Below are positions 54,161 through 63,347 of a stretch of 64,000 nucleotides of DNA, one piece after another. Source of the stretch: Sulfitobacter sp. S223 (lineage in GTDB: Bacteria; Pseudomonadota; Alphaproteobacteria; Rhodobacterales; Rhodobacteraceae). Both the position numbers and the translations under genes were made by a program. The stretch lies in NCBI RefSeq assembly GCF_025143825.1, contig NZ_CP083560.1, positions 2,108,001-2,172,000 of the forward strand, in the 5' to 3' direction. How positions within the stretch are numbered: position 1 is the first letter of the stretch; every line of letters starts with the position of its first letter. The notes under the pieces were generated by a model. It was not told the DNA's origin, did no database searches, and worked only from the letters and a program-made list of their open reading frames with translations.

Positions 54161-54328
54161 CATGTCTGACAACGGCATGTGCCGCCAATCGAGTCCATCA
54201 TGGCGGTCTTCACGACGAACCCGGTCGCGCCAGTTGTATTGTCGACGAGCTGCTAAGTGGAAGAGGCAAAGACGCCAACCAGCGCGGTCAAAAAGCGCTG
54301 CGATCATCGTGACGCGTGCTTTCATCAT
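54160..54328 (-). pseudogene. Possible decayed small exported protein
   Basis: Minus-strand reading that opens MMKARVTMIAAL and, after a one-base slip in a run of five T residues, continues as FLTALVGVFASST, which together resemble a signal peptide, before an in-frame stop and then QLVDNTTGATGFVVKTAM. I do not recognise the family, and this could be chance. The remaining stretch to 54543 holds no gene I can support, only the LysR promoter region. Confidence 0.2.
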
Positions 54329-54543
54329 CTTGCAGTCTTTTCAGTAAAATTCGTCTTCAACTAGGGCAGCGCCGGACGCCGAGGAAAACAAAGCGGAAGC
54401 CAAAGCCACCGCGCAAGTTCCGGTGCAATCATGAAAACTTGCACCCGTCCGGTTTCGCCAACAACAGATATAGCGGCTATCATCAAAGCAGAAAAGCGAA
54501 TAGCAATAATGCTTAACCCGCAAATTTCTTATGGATGATCGCC

Positions 54544-55458
54544 ATGGACATCACCCTGATCAGAACTTTCATCGAAGTCGCTAACACTGGGTCATTCGTG
54601 GCCGCCTGCGACAGGTTGTTTGTAACTCAATCCGCTGTGAGCCTGCGAATCCAGCGGCTAGAAGACAGTCTGGGTCATCCCCTGTTCACCCGCTCCAAGG
54701 CCGGCGCGATTCTGACACCCGCGGGCGAGCAGTTTGAACGCTACGCGCTGAGCCTTCTGAAAATCTGGGAGGAAGCGCGCCAGCAAATCGCCATTCCAGA
54801 GGGCTACAGCCGTGCACTGACGATCGGTGCGCAACATTCATTGTGGCCACGGTTGGGGTTTCGATGGATCGACCAGCTTCAGCTTGCCATGCCCGACATG
54901 AGCCTGCGCAGTGAGTTGGGGATGCCCGACCGGCTGACCCGGTTTCTGGTCGAAGGAATGGTGCAGGTCGCGTTGATGTATACGCCACAACTGCGCCCGG
55001 GTCTTATTGTGGAAAAAGCGCTGGACGATGATCTGGTGATGGTCGCCTCTTACCCTGACGCGTCTGCCGAAGATCCCGACGACTATCTGTTCGTGGACTG
55101 GGGCCCGGAGTTCGTCCACGCCCACGCGCTGGCCCTGCCCCACCTTATGAATTCCGGCCTGACAATGAGCCTTGGTGCGCTATCGGCGGACTATATCATG
55201 AACCGTCGCGCGAAAGGTTATCTGCCCGCCCGCGCTGTCAGGCAGCGATTGGACGCTGGAAAACTGCATATTGTGGCAAACGCACCACGGTTTTCTTACC
55301 CTGCATGGGTCGTGTGGCGCGATGATCTGGATGAGGATCTGGTTGCCGATGCCCGTGCCGCATTGTCGAAGGTCACGCAAGAGACTGAAAAACAACATGC
55401 AATCCTGTCCAAACAGTTCGAGACGATGGACGAATACGTGACTGGTGAGGAAGACTGA
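54544..55458 (+). CDS. LysR-family transcriptional regulator
   Basis: Regulator of 304 residues. Residues 1-62 are the winged helix-turn-helix (DITLIRTFIEVANTGSFVAA, QSAVSLRIQRLEDSLGHPLF, LTPAGEQFERYA) and about 90-300 the co-inducer domain. The co-inducer is unknown, and the next gene downstream, a DUF481 protein in the same direction, is the only local target candidate. The ATG at 54544 is chosen over 54535 by the usual start of LysR proteins. Confidence 0.9.
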   Translation: MDITLIRTFIEVANTGSFVAACDRLFVTQSAVSLRIQRLEDSLGHPLFTRSKAGAILTPAGEQFERYALSLLKIWEEARQQIAIPEGYSRALTIGAQHSLWPRLGFRWIDQLQLAMPDMSLRSELGMPDRLTRFLVEGMVQVALMYTPQLRPGLIVEKALDDDLVMVASYPDASAEDPDDYLFVDWGPEFVHAHALALPHLMNSGLTMSLGALSADYIMNRRAKGYLPARAVRQRLDAGKLHIVANAPRFSYPAWVVWRDDLDEDLVADARAALSKVTQETEKQHAILSKQFETMDEYVTGEED

Positions 55459-55604
55459 ATTACAAACGAGTAATAATCACGTCAGGCACAATTAATTCGA
55501 ATTTCACTCACGACACTGCAAAAGTTACATTGGCCCCAGCAGAGATGCTTCCGATCTTCAGCACTGCGTTGAATGACGGACAAGCTACTTTAAGGGGAAA
55601 ACCC

Positions 55605-56459
55605 ATGAACACACTGATGAAATTCGCCACAGTTTCCGCATTGGCACTGATGGTTGCTGCGCCTGCCTCCGCACAGAACCGTATCACCGGCGTCGAAGCA
55701 CTGAATGACCAGATCGACGACATCACCGATGATGTGAACACCGAAATTGCCCGCGGCGAAGATGCCGACCGTTTTGGCCCAAATGGTGTGGCACAAGGCT
55801 GGCGCGGCTCTTTCGCCCTGTCAGCGTCCGGAACATCCGGCAACACCGACACCGGTGAAATCTCTGGCGCGGGCCGCCTGACCTACGGTGTAGGCGACTG
55901 GAACCACCTGATCGGTTTCGCAACCGAATATGGCGAATCCAATGGCATCAAAAGCGAAGAAAAATTCTTTGCGACCTATGAAGGCAGCCGCTATTTCACA
56001 CCATCGCTCTATGCTTTCGGCGTAGCACGTTACCAGTATGACGGCTATCTGACAGATGGCGCAGGCGTTGGCATCGACGGCTCCGAAACAGACGCTTTCC
56101 TTGGCTTTGGTCCCGGCTACCGCGTGTTGAACAAAGACAACCACACATGGCGCGTTCAAGCGGGTCCTGGCGTGCGTTACTTTAAGGACGTGACAGGATC
56201 TTCCGAAACCGAAGTCGGTTTCATCGCAACTTCGCGTTACTTCTACGGGTTCAATGAAACCGTATCTTTCACAATGGACACAGACATTCTGGGCTCCGAT
56301 ATCAACACCGTTATCTCCAACGATGCCGGCGTGAATTTCAAAATGTCCAACAACCTGTCCACACGGGTCAGCTACCGCACCGACTATAACACCGATCCGG
56401 CAGCGGGCCTGAAATCCACTGACAACACCCTTGGTGTGTCACTGGTTCTGGGCTTCTGA
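55605..56459 (+). CDS. DUF481 outer-membrane beta-barrel protein
   Basis: Exported protein of 284 residues. Signal peptide 1-23 (LALMVAAPASAQ), a helical linker 24-60 (VEALNDQIDDITDDVN), then a barrel of alternating beta strands ending in the outer-membrane signature aromatic F (SLVLGF). DUF481 (YdiY-like) proteins have no defined cargo; acid-induced YdiY is the best-known relative. The ATG at 55605 has AAGGGG 7 bases upstream. Terminator hairpin follows. Confidence 0.88.
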   Translation: MNTLMKFATVSALALMVAAPASAQNRITGVEALNDQIDDITDDVNTEIARGEDADRFGPNGVAQGWRGSFALSASGTSGNTDTGEISGAGRLTYGVGDWNHLIGFATEYGESNGIKSEEKFFATYEGSRYFTPSLYAFGVARYQYDGYLTDGAGVGIDGSETDAFLGFGPGYRVLNKDNHTWRVQAGPGVRYFKDVTGSSETEVGFIATSRYFYGFNETVSFTMDTDILGSDINTVISNDAGVNFKMSNNLSTRVSYRTDYNTDPAAGLKSTDNTLGVSLVLGF

Positions 56460-56500
56460 TCGACTTGCCGCACTTAAGAGCGGCGGGAAAAATAGACTAA

Positions 56501-56530
56501 GGGCGGACGGGGAAACCTGTCCGCCCGATT
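56501..56530 (+). terminator. Terminator after the DUF481 gene
   Basis: Eight-base stem GGGCGGAC / GTCCGCCC around a 10-base loop, followed by GATTTCAT. Confidence 0.55.
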
Positions 56531-56636
56531 TCATGCCGTTTTGCTTCCATTGGCCCAAGTATTACCGATTAAACCTGCTTGTTGGTGCAGGCAAAGGTGC
56601 TGCGGACAACGTCCTGATCAGTAATATTTTCCGGCT

Positions 56637-58076
56637 TCAATTGTCCACCTGATACGCATTTTGGTAAGCGAGATACCTTTCTTGGTAAGCATCCCGAAGG
56701 GCTGTTTCAGGCTCAAAGGCTTTATCAACCTTTGGCGTTCTGAATATCTCGGGGTGCGTTAGCGATTGACTGGCCGCCATACCAAGGCGTGCAGCCCCCA
56801 ATGCAGCGCCTGCGTCACCGTCCGCAGGTTTGAGCAAGGTAAGCCCTGTCGCGGAGGCGATGATATTCAGCCACGCATCCGACCTACTGCCGCCACCCGC
56901 CAAATAGACGTGGTCAATCTGCGTGCCAGCCGCTTCCAGCACACGCTTGCAATCAGCAAAGGCAAAGGCCACGCCCTCCATCACCGCCTGCACCATGTCG
57001 GGCATTGTTGTGCGCCGCGTCAGATCGAAAAAGCCCGCTTTGGCGAAAGGCGCGTTATGGGGGGTGCGCTCTCCGCTGAGGTAAGGCAAGAACAGCGCAT
57101 CCGAAGGGGCGGCAGGCTTGTGCGGGACCATTGCGGCCAATTCGGCCACCGGACGTGACGCAATCTCGGACAGCCAGTTCAGGCTGTCGGTAGCAGATAG
57201 GATTACCCCCATCTGATGCCATGTGTCAGGGACGGCATGGCAAAACGCATGAACGGCACCTTCGGTATTTGGCGCAAACTTCTGTGTTGTTGCAAACAAC
57301 ACCCCCGAGGTTCCAAGTGACAGGAACCCTGCCCCCGGTTCGGTCACCCCCAAGCCACAAGCAGTTGCCGCATTATCGCCTGCGCCGCCTGCAACGACGA
57401 CAGATCCGACACCCCATTCTTTCGCAAGGGCGCCCCGCAATGCGCCAGCCATTTCGGCGCCTTCGACAAGGCGGGGCATCTGGTCTTGGGATAGGCCGGT
57501 GGCCTTCAGCAATGGCTCTGACCATTTGCGGTTCGCTACATCCAGCCATAACGTGCCAGCTGCATCGGACATATCGCCAACGTGATCACCCGTCAGCCAC
57601 AGCCCCACATAGTCTTTTGGCAGCAAGACCTTCGCAATTCTTGCGAAAACCTCTGGTTCGTGCTTTGCAACCCACGCCAGTTTTGGCGCTGTAAATCCGG
57701 GCATGACGATGTTACCGCCGATGCCGCGGAAATCTGCTTTCGCCTCAAGCTCGGTGCATTCGACGCTTGAGCGCATGTCGTTCCACAAGATGCAGGGGCG
57801 CAATGGCGTGTCGGTTGCATCCAAAAGAACGGCGCCGTGCATATGCCCCGAAACACCAATGGCTTTCAACTGTGCCCAGGCTTGCGGTGCGGCGGCGCGG
57901 ATTCCTTCAATGGCCGTTTGGCAGGCAATGATCCAGCTTGCGGGGTCCTGCTCGGACCAGCCGACATGCGGCCGCTCAACCGTCAGGCTTGCATGACCCT
58001 GCGCCAGAATGGTCTGGGCGTCATCGATCAGTATCGCTTTGACGCTGGACGTTCCAACATCGATTCCCAAAAACAT
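56637..58076 (-). CDS. xylB: Xylulokinase
   Basis: FGGY-family sugar kinase of 479 residues that phosphorylates D-xylulose to xylulose 5-phosphate, which tkt in this window can use. ATP-binding motifs are LGIDVGTSSVKA (residues 3-14), VVAGGAGDNAATA and SLGTSGVLFAT; substrate loop GHMHGAVLL and LPYLSGERTPHN. Full length with no defect. It stands at the end of a locus whose upstream genes are decayed; the ATG at 58076 has only a weak ribosome site. Xylulose specificity is by family. Confidence 0.93.
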   Translation of the reverse strand: MFLGIDVGTSSVKAILIDDAQTILAQGHASLTVERPHVGWSEQDPASWIIACQTAIEGIRAAAPQAWAQLKAIGVSGHMHGAVLLDATDTPLRPCILWNDMRSSVECTELEAKADFRGIGGNIVMPGFTAPKLAWVAKHEPEVFARIAKVLLPKDYVGLWLTGDHVGDMSDAAGTLWLDVANRKWSEPLLKATGLSQDQMPRLVEGAEMAGALRGALAKEWGVGSVVVAGGAGDNAATACGLGVTEPGAGFLSLGTSGVLFATTQKFAPNTEGAVHAFCHAVPDTWHQMGVILSATDSLNWLSEIASRPVAELAAMVPHKPAAPSDALFLPYLSGERTPHNAPFAKAGFFDLTRRTTMPDMVQAVMEGVAFAFADCKRVLEAAGTQIDHVYLAGGGSRSDAWLNIIASATGLTLLKPADGDAGAALGAARLGMAASQSLTHPEIFRTPKVDKAFEPETALRDAYQERYLAYQNAYQVDN

Positions 58077-58159
58077 CTGCTCGGCCCTTTATTGATGCGT
58101 CGCCCCGATTGGTGGGGCAACGCGTGTTCGTTTAATGATCTGCGGCTTTCTATGCAGTG

Positions 58160-58312
58160 TCAGAACGGGCTGTCAGCATAATAGAAATCCATCGCGTTAT
58201 CCTGTGTTACCAATACAGACCTTATCGTGAACGTACCAGAGACCGGCGCATTAGACGTCATGCCAACCACGGTCAGTTCGATTGCCGTGGCAATAATTGA
58301 GGGCGGCTGATC
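58160..58312 (-). pseudogene. C-terminal remnant of a sugar ABC transporter binding protein
   Basis: About 50 codons ending in a proper stop: ATAIELTVVGMTSN, GTFTIRSVLVTQDNAM and DFYYADSPF, the usual tail of periplasmic ribose/xylose-type binding proteins. Upstream it changes at 58312 into an unrelated sugar isomerase remnant, so the front of the gene was removed by deletion. No start codon belongs to it. Confidence 0.65.
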
Positions 58313-58915
58313 GCATCTTTCATATGGAACATCCGAATGCGGTCTTTGTAGATGTCAATTTTGTCGAGGTAATCCATGCACTTCAGCACAGAGTGGCCGG
58401 GATAACAAAGCATTAGCCGCGGTCGTGACTGCCGGTGCGTTCAATGAAAATCTCGAAAGTGACGCGATCATGCAAATCCTCACTGGAGTGGAGTTCATAG
58501 CAAACATCGGCACCGAAATCTTCTGCTTGGTTCAGAACGGGTCACCAACGCTTTGCCAGCTCATCAAAAGCCATCTCAATCAGACCCGCTGCGCACTGCG
58601 GCCGCGGATGGATATACGGCCACGCCAAGGAGCCGGAAAAACTCGCATACGCGCCAATGTCCACTTTACGCGAAGCGCTGAGCGCGTTCACGACCTGATC
58701 CAACCGCCATTCCTGACGCGCCTTGGGATTGCCGTGCATTAAGCACTGCGAACCTGTCAAACGCATCGACATAGGCGGGAAGTACGGTGACAAGCTGACC
58801 TTGCTGGTTGGTCGAAAGCTCGGTCACTTCGACGCCATTCTCGGCTGCTTTTCCGCGAAGCTATCGCAATAATCACGGCTGCTGGTCGCTTTGTCCAAAA
58901 TGATTAAACGCTGCG
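58313..58915 (-). pseudogene. Frameshifted sugar phosphate isomerase/epimerase (TIM-barrel) remnant
   Basis: Pieces of a xylose-isomerase-like TIM barrel in several frames: SSRDYCDSFAE, ENGVEVTELSTNQQGQL, YVDAFDRFAV, GNPKARQEWRLDQVV, ASFSGSLAWPYIHPRPQ, and MDYLDKIDIYKDRIRMFHMKD. Frame changes occur in an A run near 58853 and near 58750, and an early stop follows. The order of the pieces matches one ancestral protein on the minus strand. The end is fused to the binding-protein tail at 58312. Confidence 0.7.
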
Positions 58916-58943
58916 GCCTGTGTTTCGTATTCGACGATGTCAG

Positions 58944-59209
58944 CTAGTCTTGTCCGTTGATGACGACCGGCGTGTTGATTTTCCGGAGCGCCTGAAACGG
59001 GACAAGCAGCGCGTCGCCCTCAAGGCCGACAACAGCCAAGCCATCTAGATCACTTTTTGCAAGGTCCCCCAGATGATCTGCAAGTCGCTTTGCGTCAAAA
59101 CGGATGAGAGGGACGCCAGTGCAACCTTGCTGGTGGGCAATGTCACGCACGCGCTGGAAGAAGGCGATCAGCTATCGCACATGACATCATGTAATGTCGG
59201 CTTTTTCAC
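58944..59209 (-). pseudogene. LacI-family regulator remnant with internal deletion
   Basis: Starts with GTG at 59209 after a GGGAGGGAG ribosome site and reads KKPTLHDV, the usual LacI opening, then a stop. The other frame gives an effector-domain segment, FFQRVRDIAHQQGCTGVPL to DLDGLAVVGLEGDALLVPFQ and PVVINGQD. Most of the helix-turn-helix and the rest of the sensor are deleted. It is the expected regulator of the pentose genes that decayed beside it. Confidence 0.65.
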
Positions 59210-59509
59210 AGCTCCCTCCCGTTTAACCGTCCAAGAGAATTCTGGTCAGCACGGATAGATGGGCAGAGGCTTTGAAATACGAATATCAAAGCCGACGCCT
59301 CAAAGTTCCGGACCTAAGAGTCTTTAAGCGCTCCAACAAGATTCAATTGTGTTTAGGAAGACGCAAAACAAGCATTGGTTGCCCGTGTATCATCGCAATA
59401 GACAACAGGACGATGCCCAGCACCTGACCAGCAAAGCTATCTATAATTACTCTACGAAATGAGAGAGGACTATCGATCCACCCAACCGCATCAAGGGACT
59501 GTTTAGATC
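59210..59509. other. AT-richer spacer, nothing recognised
   Basis: About 300 bases between the LacI remnant and the zapA terminator. A minus-strand hydrophobic stretch (FAGQVLGIVLLSIAM near 59430-59380) could be a fragment of a transporter, but it is too short to assign and no gene is called. Confidence 0.4.
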
Positions 59510-59545
59510 AAAAAAGGCGCGCTCGCTGATACAGCAAGCGCGCCG
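59510..59545 (-). terminator. Terminator of the zapA operon
   Basis: Stem CGGCGCGCTTGCTG / CAGCGAGCGCGCC with a 3-base loop, then seven T residues on the minus strand, 17 bases past the zapA stop. Confidence 0.88.
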
Positions 59546-59561
59546 GATTTTCAGACATGCT

Positions 59562-59957
59562 TTAGCCGCCGACCTTTTCGTCAACCTCAGCGGCAAGCGC
59601 CTCGGCGCGGGCGGCTATTTCCGCCAGAGTATCAGTGACCGATTGCGGCACGACCGGAACTTCGATGCGCTCCGGTTCCACGACAACATTGCGCAGACCG
59701 GCCAGCTCTGCTTCTCGCTCTGCCAGCTCGGCGCGGACTTCGGCGATCTTATCCTCGACGCTTGCCGTTTTGTCAGCAAGCATCAGGCCCGCCATCAGCA
59801 GCATGCGCGCTTCTGGCATCCGGCCAACGGCATCGGCGAGCACTTGGGCTTCGTCATCCAGCATTTTGGCAGCGGCGTGCAGATAGCTTTCCTCGCCCTC
59901 CTGACAGGCAACGTCAAAGTAGCGACCGCCGATGGCAATTTTGACCTCTGGCATCAT
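59562..59957 (-). CDS. zapA: Cell division protein ZapA
   Basis: FtsZ-ring stabiliser of 131 residues, longer than the 110 of E. coli. N-terminal globular part about 1-50 (VKIAIGGRYFDVACQEGEE, LHAAAKMLDDEA) and a C-terminal coiled coil about 60-125. It overlaps the coiled-coil gene by ATGA, which sets the start at 59957. The extra C-terminal proline and valine-rich turn (EVPVVPQSV) breaks the coiled coil near 100. Confidence 0.92.
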   Translation of the reverse strand: MMPEVKIAIGGRYFDVACQEGEESYLHAAAKMLDDEAQVLADAVGRMPEARMLLMAGLMLADKTASVEDKIAEVRAELAEREAELAGLRNVVVEPERIEVPVVPQSVTDTLAEIAARAEALAAEVDEKVGG

Positions 59958-60448
59958 GCGTCTCCTTGCGTGCTGGGGCTTGTCGTGGCGGCATCCACCA
60001 GCGGCTGGAGGCTGGCAAGGATCACAGACGCTTCGGCGACATCGGCAGCGCGCGCAGCGCGCAGGGCTTCAAGCTCTGCCAACATCGCTTTGTTAATCAG
60101 ATGCGCATCGCCCACGCCTTCTGCATTGGCGTCCCGCAATGCCGCGCAGGCATCGCTGAGCTGGGCGTTTGCGCGGCGGACGCGTTGCAATTCGATATCA
60201 AGCTGGGCCATGCGTGCCTCGCCCTCTTCGACCTTGGCGCGTAAAGTCGCGGTTTCTGTCTCGGATTTAGTGCGCAAGCCGCGCACACGTTCCTGAAGTT
60301 GTGCATTCGCTGTGCGTTCTTCTTCCAAAAGCTTGACTGTCTCAGCGTCAGGCCCGGCGGCTGTGGCCGGTGCCAGCTTTTCCAGACCGAATGCGACCTG
60401 ATCCATCGCTGCGGTGATCCGCCGCTGAAGTTCTTCGATATCGCTCAT
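59954..60448 (-). CDS. Coiled-coil protein cotranscribed with zapA
   Basis: Protein of 164 residues, unknown family. Two long coiled-coil segments (about 42-100 and 118-150) rich in A, E, L and R, with a short alanine/proline linker at 25-35. It has no membrane segment. The overlap with zapA suggests it acts with ZapA at the division ring, perhaps in the place of ZapB, which is also a coiled coil; that is a guess from context. The ATG at 60448 opens its N-terminal helix. Confidence 0.72.
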   Translation of the reverse strand: MSDIEELQRRITAAMDQVAFGLEKLAPATAAGPDAETVKLLEEERTANAQLQERVRGLRTKSETETATLRAKVEEGEARMAQLDIELQRVRRANAQLSDACAALRDANAEGVGDAHLINKAMLAELEALRAARAADVAEASVILASLQPLVDAATTSPSTQGDA

Positions 60449-60691
60449 ATGCCTCTCTCACTCAATCTGTAGCACACCGACCTTACCTTATGACGAATCG
60501 GTTTGTGCCCAATATTGGTGCGATCCTATCCAATGCCACAATAAAATGCTGCCCCCCTTTCAGAACAGCGGGTTGAGCCGAAATCTTCATCCCCCGCCTT
60601 AACAAACGCGCTACCGCGCGAGCTTGATCTTTCCTTCTGCCCTGATATGGAACCTGAAACGTCTTCTAGCTTGTATAAGGAGTCCCTGCGC

Positions 60692-62707
60692 GTGGATCTC
60701 AAAGCCCTTCAAACTGCGAACCCCGATCACTGGTCCAAGGCCGCCGCCATTCGTGCGCTGACACTTGATGCTGTTGCTGCTGCAAACTCCGGCCACTCCG
60801 GTATGCCTATCGGGATGGCCGATGTTGCCACGGTCCTGTTTCAGAACCACCTGAAATTTGATGCGTCCCAGCCAACATGGCCTGACCGCGACCGTTTCAT
60901 TCTGTCGGCTGGTCACGGGTCAATGCTGATCTATTCGCTTCTGCACCTTGTTGGTGACGCGCAGTTCCCGATCGAAGAAATCAAGAATTTCCGCCAGATG
61001 GGTGCCCGCACTGCCGGCCACCCCGAAAACTTCCTTGCCGATGCGATTGAGACCACGACAGGCCCGTTGGGTCAGGGCATCGCGAACTCTGTCGGGTTTG
61101 CCATGGCCGAAGAAATCCAGCGCGCCACTTACGGTGCCAAGATTGTGGACCACCACACATATGTCATTGCCGGTGACGGTTGCCTGATGGAAGGCGTGAG
61201 CCAGGAAGCCATCGCGCTTGCCGGTCGCCACAAGCTGAGCAAGCTGATCGTGATGTGGGACAATAACAACATCACCATCGACGGTCCGGTGACCCTGTCC
61301 GACACCACCGATCAGGTCGCGCGTTTCCTTGCGGCAGGTTGGGACGTCCAAGAGATCGACGGCCACAACCCGGATGAGATCGACGCAGCCCTGACCGCAG
61401 CGAAAAAGACCGACACGCCCAGCATGATCGCATGCAAGACGCACATCGCGTTGGGTCATGCTGCACAGGACACCTCCAAGGGCCACGGCGCGCTGACCGA
61501 CCCTGCCCAGATGGTTGCCGCAAAAGAAGCATGGGGCTGGACCTCTGCCCCCTTCGACATCCCCGCCGACATCAAATCCGCATGGGAAGCCATCGGCAGC
61601 CGCGGCGCGGACACCCGCAGAACATGGGAAGAGCGGTTTGACAGCATGCCACGCGGCAAGCGTGAGACCTTCAACCGGGCACTGGCCGGAGAAGCTCCGA
61701 AAAAGCTGTCAGCCGTGATCAAGGCCTTCAAAAAGCAGATGTCCGAGACGGCACCAAAGCTTGCAACACGCTCTTCTTCGGAAAAAGTGCTGGAAGTCAT
61801 CAACCCGATCATGCCTGAAACCGTAGGCGGCTCTGCCGATCTGACCGGCTCCAACAACACAAAGACAGCCGATCTGGGTGTATTCGATCTGGATAACCGC
61901 GGTGGACGCTATGTTTACTGGGGTATCCGCGAACACGGCATGGCCTCCGCGATGAACGGCATGGCGCTGCACGGCGGTGTGCGCCCCTACTCCGGTACGT
62001 TCATGTGCTTCACTGACTATGCGCGCCCTGCGATGCGCCTGTCCGCGTTGATGCAAATGCCCGTTGTCTATGTCATGACGCACGACAGCATCGGTCTGGG
62101 CGAAGACGGCCCGACCCACCAGCCGGTCGAACATCTGGCCATCAGCCGTGCGACCCCCAACACGTTGGTTTTCCGTCCTGCCGACACAATCGAGACAGCG
62201 GAAGCATGGGAAATTGCACTGACGCAAACCGGCACGCCTTCTGTCCTGTCGCTGACACGTCAGGGCCTGCCAACCGTGAGGACCGAGCATAAGAACACCA
62301 ACCTGACAGCGCGCGGTGCCTACACGCTTATCGATGCCGAAGGCAAACGTCAGGTGATCCTGATCGCCAGCGGCTCCGAAGTTGAGGTAGCGCTCGAAGC
62401 ACGCGATCTGTTGCAAGCCGAAGGCATTGGCACGCGGGTTGTATCCATGCCGTGCATGGAGCTGTTTGCGCAGCAGGATGATGCCTACCGCAAGCGTATT
62501 CTGCCGGGTGGCGCAGTACGCGTCGGTATCGAAGCAGGCGTGCGTCAGGGTTGGGATCAGTGGCTGCTGGGTGAGCGCGGCAAATTCGGCAAAGCGGATT
62601 TCGTCGGCATGGACCGCTTCGGCGCCTCTGCCCCTGCGGACGAGCTTTTCGTGAAGTTCGGCATTACAGCAGCGAACGTGGCCGAAAAGGCAAAAGCACT
62701 ACTCTAG
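60692..62707 (+). CDS. tkt: Transketolase
   Basis: Thiamine diphosphate enzyme of 671 residues in the pentose phosphate pathway, swapping two-carbon units between ketoses and aldoses. Motifs: H in [14 protein letters not shown] metal site [13 protein letters not shown] with N in [10 protein letters not shown] in ISKGHG-like [11 protein letters not shown], catalytic glutamate in [10 protein letters not shown] and [17 protein letters not shown] at 60692 is preferred since AAGGAG is 9 bases upstream and the length fits the family; ATG 60647 adds 15 residues without a ribosome site. Confidence 0.95.
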   Translation: MDLKALQTANPDHWSKAAAIRALTLDAVAAANSGHSGMPIGMADVATVLFQNHLKFDASQPTWPDRDRFILSAGHGSMLIYSLLHLVGDAQFPIEEIKNFRQMGARTAGHPENFLADAIETTTGPLGQGIANSVGFAMAEEIQRATYGAKIVDHHTYVIAGDGCLMEGVSQEAIALAGRHKLSKLIVMWDNNNITIDGPVTLSDTTDQVARFLAAGWDVQEIDGHNPDEIDAALTAAKKTDTPSMIACKTHIALGHAAQDTSKGHGALTDPAQMVAAKEAWGWTSAPFDIPADIKSAWEAIGSRGADTRRTWEERFDSMPRGKRETFNRALAGEAPKKLSAVIKAFKKQMSETAPKLATRSSSEKVLEVINPIMPETVGGSADLTGSNNTKTADLGVFDLDNRGGRYVYWGIREHGMASAMNGMALHGGVRPYSGTFMCFTDYARPAMRLSALMQMPVVYVMTHDSIGLGEDGPTHQPVEHLAISRATPNTLVFRPADTIETAEAWEIALTQTGTPSVLSLTRQGLPTVRTEHKNTNLTARGAYTLIDAEGKRQVILIASGSEVEVALEARDLLQAEGIGTRVVSMPCMELFAQQDDAYRKRILPGGAVRVGIEAGVRQGWDQWLLGERGKFGKADFVGMDRFGASAPADELFVKFGITAANVAEKAKALL

Positions 62708-62781
62708 CATAGGTAGTAATATGGATTTGATCGCTACCTAGGCGAGAATCACTTTCTCAACAAAATTAAGCAGATCAGACG

Positions 62782-62820
62782 CGGCGGAACCTTTCCCAAG
62801 GTTCCGCCGTTATTGTTTCT
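62782..62820 (+). terminator. Terminator after tkt
   Basis: Perfect 12-bp stem CGGCGGAACCTT / AAGGTTCCGCCG with a 4-base loop, followed by TTATTGTTTCT. Confidence 0.72.
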
Positions 62821-62916
62821 ATTTGGGATACGGACAATCGTCGATTTCGGCTGTTTTACGCTAATTCCGCCACATTTCAGGCGATCTTCAGCCACATCTA
62901 CCCAATAAAACCTAAA

Positions 62917-62977
62917 TTCTATGCATTAGAACCTATGGCGTTTTAATCGTTATTAGTGTTTTATTAACGCATAGGTT
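62917..62977. promoter_or_regulatory. Paired palindromic sites upstream of the small membrane protein gene
   Basis: Two structures in an AT-rich region: TTCTA-TGCAT-TAGAA at 62917-62931, and the inverted repeat AACCTATGGCGTT (62930-62942) with AACGCATAGGTT (62966-62977), one base bulged. They overlap and end 42 bases before the start at 63020. Likely operator for a dimeric regulator or the stem of a leader. Confidence 0.45.
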
Positions 62978-63019
62978 GAATAAGTAACGGTACAAACAAC
63001 AATAAGGGGAACGTCGAGC

Positions 63020-63205
63020 ATGGCATACATCCTGACAGCAATCATGAGCGGTGGCGTTGCGGCAATCCTGAGCCTTTTTGCCGGTGAGGCATGGGGTCAG
63101 ATTTTTCTCAACTATGTCATCTATGGCCATGTAGGGATCGTCGTACTCGCAGTTGCACAAGTGCTAGCAGGTATCATTGATCGCCGGTTGGACACACAAG
63201 ACTAA
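63020..63205 (+). CDS. Small membrane protein of unknown function
   Basis: Protein of 61 residues with two hydrophobic segments, about 3-20 (LTAIMSGGVAAILSLFAG) and 33-52 (IYGHVGIVVLAVAQVLAG), a short hinge at 22-32 and a charged tail IIDRRLDTQD. No known family that I recognise. The ATG at 63020 has AAGGGG about 10 bases upstream. A well-placed ribosome site and two palindromes support it as a real, regulated gene. Confidence 0.65.
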   Translation: MAYILTAIMSGGVAAILSLFAGEAWGQIFLNYVIYGHVGIVVLAVAQVLAGIIDRRLDTQD

Positions 63206-63347
63206 TCTCCCCTTTGACAGGTTCAGTCCAAATAGCCGGATTTGCGCTTTTCCGGCATTGATATCTGCGAGATAATCCATCTGTCAGAAAACCGAACACC
63301 TGCCCTTCGGACGGACAGCGCATTACCCCCTGGAAATCAGCAGATCG

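Noticed and set aside
54430-54537. 35-codon frame MKTCTRPVS upstream of the LysR gene
   Set aside because: No ribosome site, no recognisable feature, overlaps the expected LysR promoter.
59210-59509. 6S RNA downstream of zapA
   Set aside because: 6S RNA is often near zapA, but I see no long bulged hairpin here that I can support by eye.
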